Positions 58,988 through 64,000 of a stretch of 64,000 nt of DNA are shown in pieces. This DNA is from Nicotiana tabacum (Eukaryota; Streptophyta; Magnoliopsida; Solanales; Solanaceae). The translations under genes were made by a program, and so were the position numbers. Under the pieces are notes generated by a model, which saw nothing but the letters and a program-made list of their open reading frames with translations, had not been told where the DNA came from and did no database searches. The DNA lies in the NCBI RefSeq assembly GCF_000715075.1, contig NC_134103.1, positions 55,830,230 through 55,894,229 on the forward strand, given 5' to 3'. Position 1 is the first letter of the stretch; each line of letters opens with the position of its first letter.

Positions 58988-60359
58988 TTGTCCTTAAGGG
59001 CACGGTGCAACACAGTGATGCTAAGGAGGTTTCTATTTGAAATGATGGGGTGTTGCAGATGTAGGATCAGATTTGTGTGCCCAATGTTGATGGGTTGCGT
59101 GAGTTTATTCTTGAAGAGGCCCACAATACGTGGTATTCCATTCATCCGGGTGCTGCTAATATGTATCAGGATTTGAGGCAACACTATTGGTGGAGAAGAA
59201 TGAAGAATGATATAGTAGAGTTTGTGGCTCTGTGCTTCAATTGTCAGCAGGTGAAGTGCGAGCATCAGAGGTTGGGCGATTTGCTTTAGAGACTTGAGAT
59301 CCCCGAGTGGAAATGGGAGCGTGTTACCATAGACTTCATTATTGGGCTCCCATGTTCTTTGAATAGATTGGATGCAGTTTGGGTGATTGTGGACCGGTTG
59401 ACTAAATCTGCACATTTCATTCTGGTTGTGACTACATATGTTTTAAAGCGGTTGGCTCAAATCTATATTTGTGAGATTGTTCAACTTCATGGAGTGTCGG
59501 CGTCAATTATTTCTGATCGAGGCACGCAGTTCACATCAATAATTTGGAGAGCACTATAGTGAGAGTTGGGCATGGGTCGAGTTGAGTACAGCATTTCAGA
59601 CCCAGGCAGACGAACAGTCCGAGAGCACCATTCAGATCTTGGAGGATATGCTACGTGTCTAGGTTATGGATTTCGGTGGTTCATGGGTTCAGTTCTTACC
59701 ACTTGCGGAGTTTGCCTACAACAATAGCTACCAATCGAGTTTTCAGATGGCTTCTTACAAGGCCTTATATGGGAGGCGGTGTTGTTCTCTAATTGGATGG
59801 TTTTAGCAAAGAGAGGCTAGGTTGTTGGGTATTGATTTTGTTCGGGATACCTTGGAGAAAGTCAAGTTGATTCAGGATCGGCTTCGTGCAACACAGTCTA
59901 GACAGGAGAGTTACACTGATCGGAAGGTTCGTGATGTTGCCTATATGGTAGAAGATAAGGTGTTGCTCAGCGATTCTCCCATGAAGGGTGTGATGAGGTT
60001 CGGGAAGAAGGGCAAGTTGAACCCTCGGTATATTGGCCCTTTTGAGGTGCTTGAGAGGATTGGAGAGGTGGCCTACAAGCTTGCATTGCCACATATTCTA
60101 TCGGGTGTTCACCCAGTGTCATGTTTCTATGCTTCGAAAGTATTATGGTTACCAGTCTCATATTTTGGATTTCAGCACGGTTCAGTTAGATGGGGATTTG
60201 ACTTATGATGTGGAGCCGGTGGCCATTTTGGATCTGCAGGTTAGAAAGTTGAGGTCAAAGAATATAGCTTTAGTGAAAGTTCAGTGGAGAGGCCAGCAAG
60301 TCGAGGAGGCTACTTGGGACACTGAGCGAGAGATGCAGAGCAGGTATCCACACTATTAG
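58988..60359 (+). pseudogene. U integrase and chromodomain
   Basis: H2C2 zinc site intact (SIHPGAANMYQDLRQHYWW ... CFNCQQ). TAG at 59062 and 59287. Core: TIDFIIGLP, IISDRGTQF, stop near 59557, then frame changes through QTQADEQSESTIQILEDM and YNNSYQSSFQMASYKALYG. The C-terminal module is GKLNPRYIGPFEVLERIGE; after a shift near 60110 comes MLRKYYGYQ ... VKVQWRGQQVEEATWDTERE. The final TAG at 60357 lies in the target duplication of S and was probably TTG before mutation. Confidence 0.9.
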
Positions 60360-62748
60360 TGTCATGCCCCAACCTCGGGAAGCGCGACCGGCGCTCAACC
60401 AAGTGAACCCGGTCGAGCAAGCTTGTTAGATACTTTCTACCTAACTCACTGATGATCAAGAGAAGATATGATTTCATTAATTAAACAGTACGAAGTTTAT
60501 ATATACAATACTAAATCGTCTCATTGGTTACATTATTTTAAAGTCCAAAAATACACACATTCTTATGATTCGAGTGGAAGAAGAGATCAAAACACAAAAT
60601 AATCTGTTTGACTTTTCTAGCACCCATGTACAACCCACATAGTGTCTACGAAGTTTCTAAAAGATACAAAAGAGTGTTATGATAGTGCCGGCAACAAGGC
60701 CCCAGCTATACCTCGAGACGTGATAATAATATGATCAAAAGATACAATACGTGACCTCGGGATGAAGTGGGGCTCACCAAGTTTGCTGGGAAGAAGATGT
60801 ACCACTATCACTGATCAACACTGCCTGCTATAGAACCACATGCATCCATTTAAAGATGCAGCGCCCCCGGCAAAAGGGACGTTAGTACTGTAGAATAATA
60901 CTAGTATGTAAAACTAAACATCATATCAATAGAATGAATAATAATACAAGGGGGGACAATCAAGAATTCAATAGGAGCTTCAAATAATACTAAAACATCA
61001 AGTTAAGGATCACATAAGTTTTCAAGTCAATTTCCATGTTATTAGGTTGGGTGAACTTTTAGTGCCGATATACCATAATTCACAATACCATCGTATTCTT
61101 ACACGGAGTCCGATCATGACCCAATTGGCTAGGTCATCCCATTTGAGACATCAACCATGACCACAATTTCAATTATCATTTCCAGCACAGTCACCACCAT
61201 GTGTGCGGCATGGCATCCGATCACGGCCCGATCGGCTAGGCCATCTCACCCAAGACATTACCTTTTTCAGTCAATCATCTCACATCATACTTCTTTCATA
61301 TCCTTTCGATTCATTTGCACTAGTGGCCACAATTATAAAGTCATTCTTGGCACTTGGCCGTATTTCATAATTCCAGTTCCCTTTTCCACATTCAAACATC
61401 ATTATCATTATCAACAACAATAAGGCTTTCCATTCAAGACATTAAATTCACTTACGAGCAATTTGGCAATCTTAGGCACATAGAGGCTTTTCATAAAAGT
61501 TGGCATAACAACCTTTATTTCGATTTTGACTTGAAGTCTTAACATTCCCAACACATATTCCATATTTTGAACACATACTCAAATGGAAAGATGACATGAT
61601 GAAGAATATAGAGTAAATATTTAACATACATCCTTTAACACAAACACATTAGGAATAGCCAATTCTATAATGATCAATTTGGGACTTACACCAATTACAT
61701 GAATACCGTGGGATTCGATTTTAAGAAGAAGGGGGTTTAACCAACATACCTCAATTGAGCTTCCTTAAGCTTTTAAAACGTTCCAGAGTTCTTAGCAACT
61801 TCAATCTATTTTAGAAATATAACAAGTTGAACCAAAATTAGGAAGATGATCGTGATTCTAGCTCATTTGAGCACATTATCCAACACTAGGTGTGCATTAA
61901 TGTTTTTAAGGCCCTTTTAGAAAAGATTCCATCATTCCCCCAACCTATTCTCTACCATCTTTAGCTCACAACCTACCCACATATTTCAAAAATATATGCA
62001 TGCAAGATAACAACCCCCACACCTAATAATTATTTTTCTAATTATCCCCTTTTTAATAGATTTTCAAAATTAAGAGCTAGGGTATAGATTCTTACCTTTA
62101 AGATTAGGACTTTCTTGATAATCTTCAAGGATTGAGCAAGAATTGTTGGATAATAGGTTGAAGGTTACTTCCCCACTCTATGAACTCTCTCACTCTAAAA
62201 ATATCAGAAATATGCTCAAAAATGGACTATGGCATATGTTTTAACGAAATAGGGTCGAGTTTAAAAACCCCAAAAATGAAGCCCAGAGATAGGATCTGTG
62301 GTTGCATATGCGACCGCAGAATGGATATGCAGTCCACATATCGGCCGCACTATTTGGTGCCAAAAATTGGAAAATTTTTGTCTAGGTCTACGGTCGTTAT
62401 GCGGACCGCAAACTGGAAACAATCTGTCTGGGTCTGCGATCACATAATGCACCATAGAACCTCCCTCCACAAAAATTCTAAGGCTGATTATGCGATCATA
62501 GTGCGGCACGCGAAATGGTTGTGTGGTCACATAACTGACCGTGAAAATGACATAAAAATGGCCCAAATAGCTGCTTCACTCCACGGCCATTCTGCGGCCC
62601 GCAGAGTAATTATATGACCGCATAATGGGCCGTAGAAATGCCTATTTCTGCCAAATATTTTCCTTCAACTCCCAAGCGCACTGTTCAATCCAAAAGGTCC
62701 GGCATCACGGAACCTCGGTTTTTAGGAAAAATTTTGTGTGGCCTTATA
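60360..62748 (-). mobile_element. Solo LTR S inside U
   Basis: Plus strand starts TGTCATGCCCC and ends GTGGCCTTATA, the inverse of the F LTR (TGTAAGGCC ... GGGGCGTGACA). It is collinear with F in reverse: CATTCTTGGCACTTGG, GATGCAGCGCCC, TTTTTAGGAAAAATTTT. Flanks ATTAG (60355-60359) and ATTTG (62749-62753) are a target duplication with one change. Sequence on both sides joins into the end of U pol as in G (CTCCAAGTACGATTCTAGAC), confirming insertion. 2389 bp, no interior. Confidence 0.88.
62290..62640 (-). repeat. GCGACCGC word cluster in S
   Basis: Words TGCGACCGCAGA, ATGCGGACCGCA, GCGGCCCGCAG, ATGACCGCATAATG and the like, matching 21895-22250 in F but more diverged. Confidence 0.65.
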
Positions 62749-62753
62749 ATTTG

Positions 62754-62813
62754 AGACTCCAAGTACGATTCTAGACCAGTTCGAGGACGAACATTTGTTT
62801 AAGAGGGGGAGAA
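62754..62813 (+). other. End of U pol, GAGGACGAA box and polypurine tract
   Basis: Continues the U frame after S (FEDEHLFKRGRM, stop TAA overlapping the LTR). GAGGACGAA at 62783-62791, tract AAGAGGGGGAGAA at 62801-62813. Confidence 0.85.
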
Positions 62814-64000
62814 TGTAACGACCCTACCTGTCAATTTGGGTATTGTAGCCACGTTCCCCCATTTATCGCTTCTTCTATGTTTATTTGATTATGTGACTTA
62901 TCGAAGTGGTTGGTTTGGTTCCGGATTTGTTTCAGCGTGAATTGGGACACTTAGTCCCAAGTTTGGAAGCTTAAGTTGAAAGAGTTGACCGTAGCTTGAC
63001 TTTTATATAGACTATTTTAAAATTGAGTTTTCATGGTTAATATAGCTTAGTATGGTGATTTTGGACTTAGGAGTACGTACGAATATTGATCTGGAGGTCT
63101 GTAGGTCATTTTGGCTTGAATTGGCAAAAGTTAGAAAGTTGAAGATTAGGAAGGTTGAGAGGTTTTGACCGAGAGTTGACTTTATTAATACCAGGCTTGG
63201 ATTTTGGTTTCGAAAGTTGGAATAGGTCAGCTGTGTCATTTATGACTTGTGTACAAAATTTGAGGTCAATTGGAGTTGGTTTGATATGATTCGGCATTAG
63301 TTTTAGAAGTTGGAAGCTCATTAGTTTCATTAAGATTGAATTGGGGTGCGATTCGTGATTTTGATGTGTTTCATTTAATTTGAGGGTTCGACTAATTTTA
63401 TATCATGTTTAAGGACTTGGTTGTATGTTTGGAGGGGGTCTCGGGGGCCTCGGGTGTGATTCAGATTGAAATCGGATATATGTTTGGACTTAGAGAAAGG
63501 CTAACAAGCTTCAGTTATGGTGTAACAGCACCTGTGAGGTTTTGGCCGCAGGTGCGGAGCTACAGAAGCGGCCATGTGTATGCAGGTGCGAGGAGTTGGG
63601 GAGGCTGCCTAGGAGCGCAGGTGCAACAGGACTCCGCATCTACGAGTCCATAGAAGCTAAAAATGGGCACAGGAGCGAGGTCGCAGGTGCGACTAGGTGT
63701 TCGCAGAAGCGGAGGATTTAGCGCAGGTGCTCCTCCGTAGATGCAATTTCATATTATGCAAATGTTGAAGGACGGAGGCCATAGAGGAATCGCATAAGCG
63801 AGATTTGGGCCGCACCTGCGGGACACAGATGCGGTTGAGTGAGCCGCAAGTGCGAGAATCGCTGGGTAGAGATATAATCGAAGGTTTGAGCCATTATCAT
63901 TTTGGGATTTTAGAGCTCGGCTAGGGGCGATCGTTGAGAGGGTTTTGGCTACCATTGAAGAGGTAATTGAAGATTCATCACTTTTATTGAAAATTGTTGT
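62814..64000 (+). repeat. 3' LTR of U (continues beyond window)
   Basis: TGTAACGACCC onward; the family of H, J and T (TTGGACTTAGGAGTACG, TGACTTGTGTACAAAATTTG correspond to H in reverse). Contains a GC-rich word cluster. The end lies outside the window. Confidence 0.85.
63535..63855 (+). repeat. GCAGGTGCGG word cluster in U LTR
   Basis: About fifteen words such as CCGCAGGTGCGG (63546-63557: CCGC-AGGT-GCGG stem), GCAGGTGCGA, CAGAAGCGG, and the inverse CCGCACCTGCGG near 63811. Much more GC-rich than its surroundings. The ORF 63405-63653 is partly made of it. Confidence 0.75.

Noticed and set aside
1..64000. Endogenous pararetrovirus or intact host gene
   Set aside because: No movement-protein, coat or pararetroviral RT arrangement was seen; all RT stretches fall in Ty3/gypsy order with integrase and chromodomain. 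No exon series with host-gene features outside elements.

Overview
This is a gene-poor plant nuclear window made almost entirely of nested LTR retrotransposons, most of them Ty3/gypsy. The repeat families, the tRNA-iMet and tRNA-Asp type primer sites, the gypsy polyproteins ending in a chromodomain, and an antisense spliced gene of a type I associate with tobacco-like genomes suggest Solanaceae, most likely Nicotiana. That is recognition from memory, not a search. I found no ordinary host gene, rRNA, tRNA gene, CRISPR array or bacterial operon. Names A, B, C and so on are local labels.

Layout. 1-2444: 3' end of a Tat-like element (V) with a broken antisense gene and its 3' LTR. 2445-5783: leader and broken ORFs of element B, related to A. 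5785-10150: LTR pieces, including solo LTR J (target duplication CGAAG). 10151-14356: element A, a non-autonomous LTR element with an unrecognised ORF and a truncated 3' LTR. 14357-15290: minus-strand gypsy gag-protease fragment K. 15296-40519: minus-strand Athila-like element L, expanded to 25 kb by insertions: M (15680-17033); solo LTR H (TSD CTTTT), itself holding the internally deleted gypsy F (TSD GGTTA); and complete element C (25114-35590, TSD CTAAT), itself holding solo LTR N (TSD GGTTG). 40520-46909: chromodomain gypsy G, nearly full length but inactive. 46908-52757: 3' half of D, a relative of C. 52758-56658: 5' end of minus-strand element P. 56664-57710: small fragments W and Q. 57711-64000: chromodomain gypsy U, split near its pol stop by solo LTR S (60360-62748), with its 3' LTR running off the window.

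Nothing here looks able to transpose alone. G and U carry lesions in protease, RT, RNase H and integrase; many in-frame stops are TAG where the sister copy reads CAG. C and D share in-frame stops, so their pol seems to have decayed before they spread.

Three cross-family patterns are the most interesting content. A GAGGACGAA box (or GAGGATGAA) lies 20-22 nt before the 3' LTR in six elements, including A, which lacks recognisable pol. A block with GTCCC...GGGAC and GCAT...ATGC stem potential, ending in GCAGGT, recurs in otherwise different LTRs. GC-rich palindromic word clusters, with a different word in each family, sit in leaders or LTRs.
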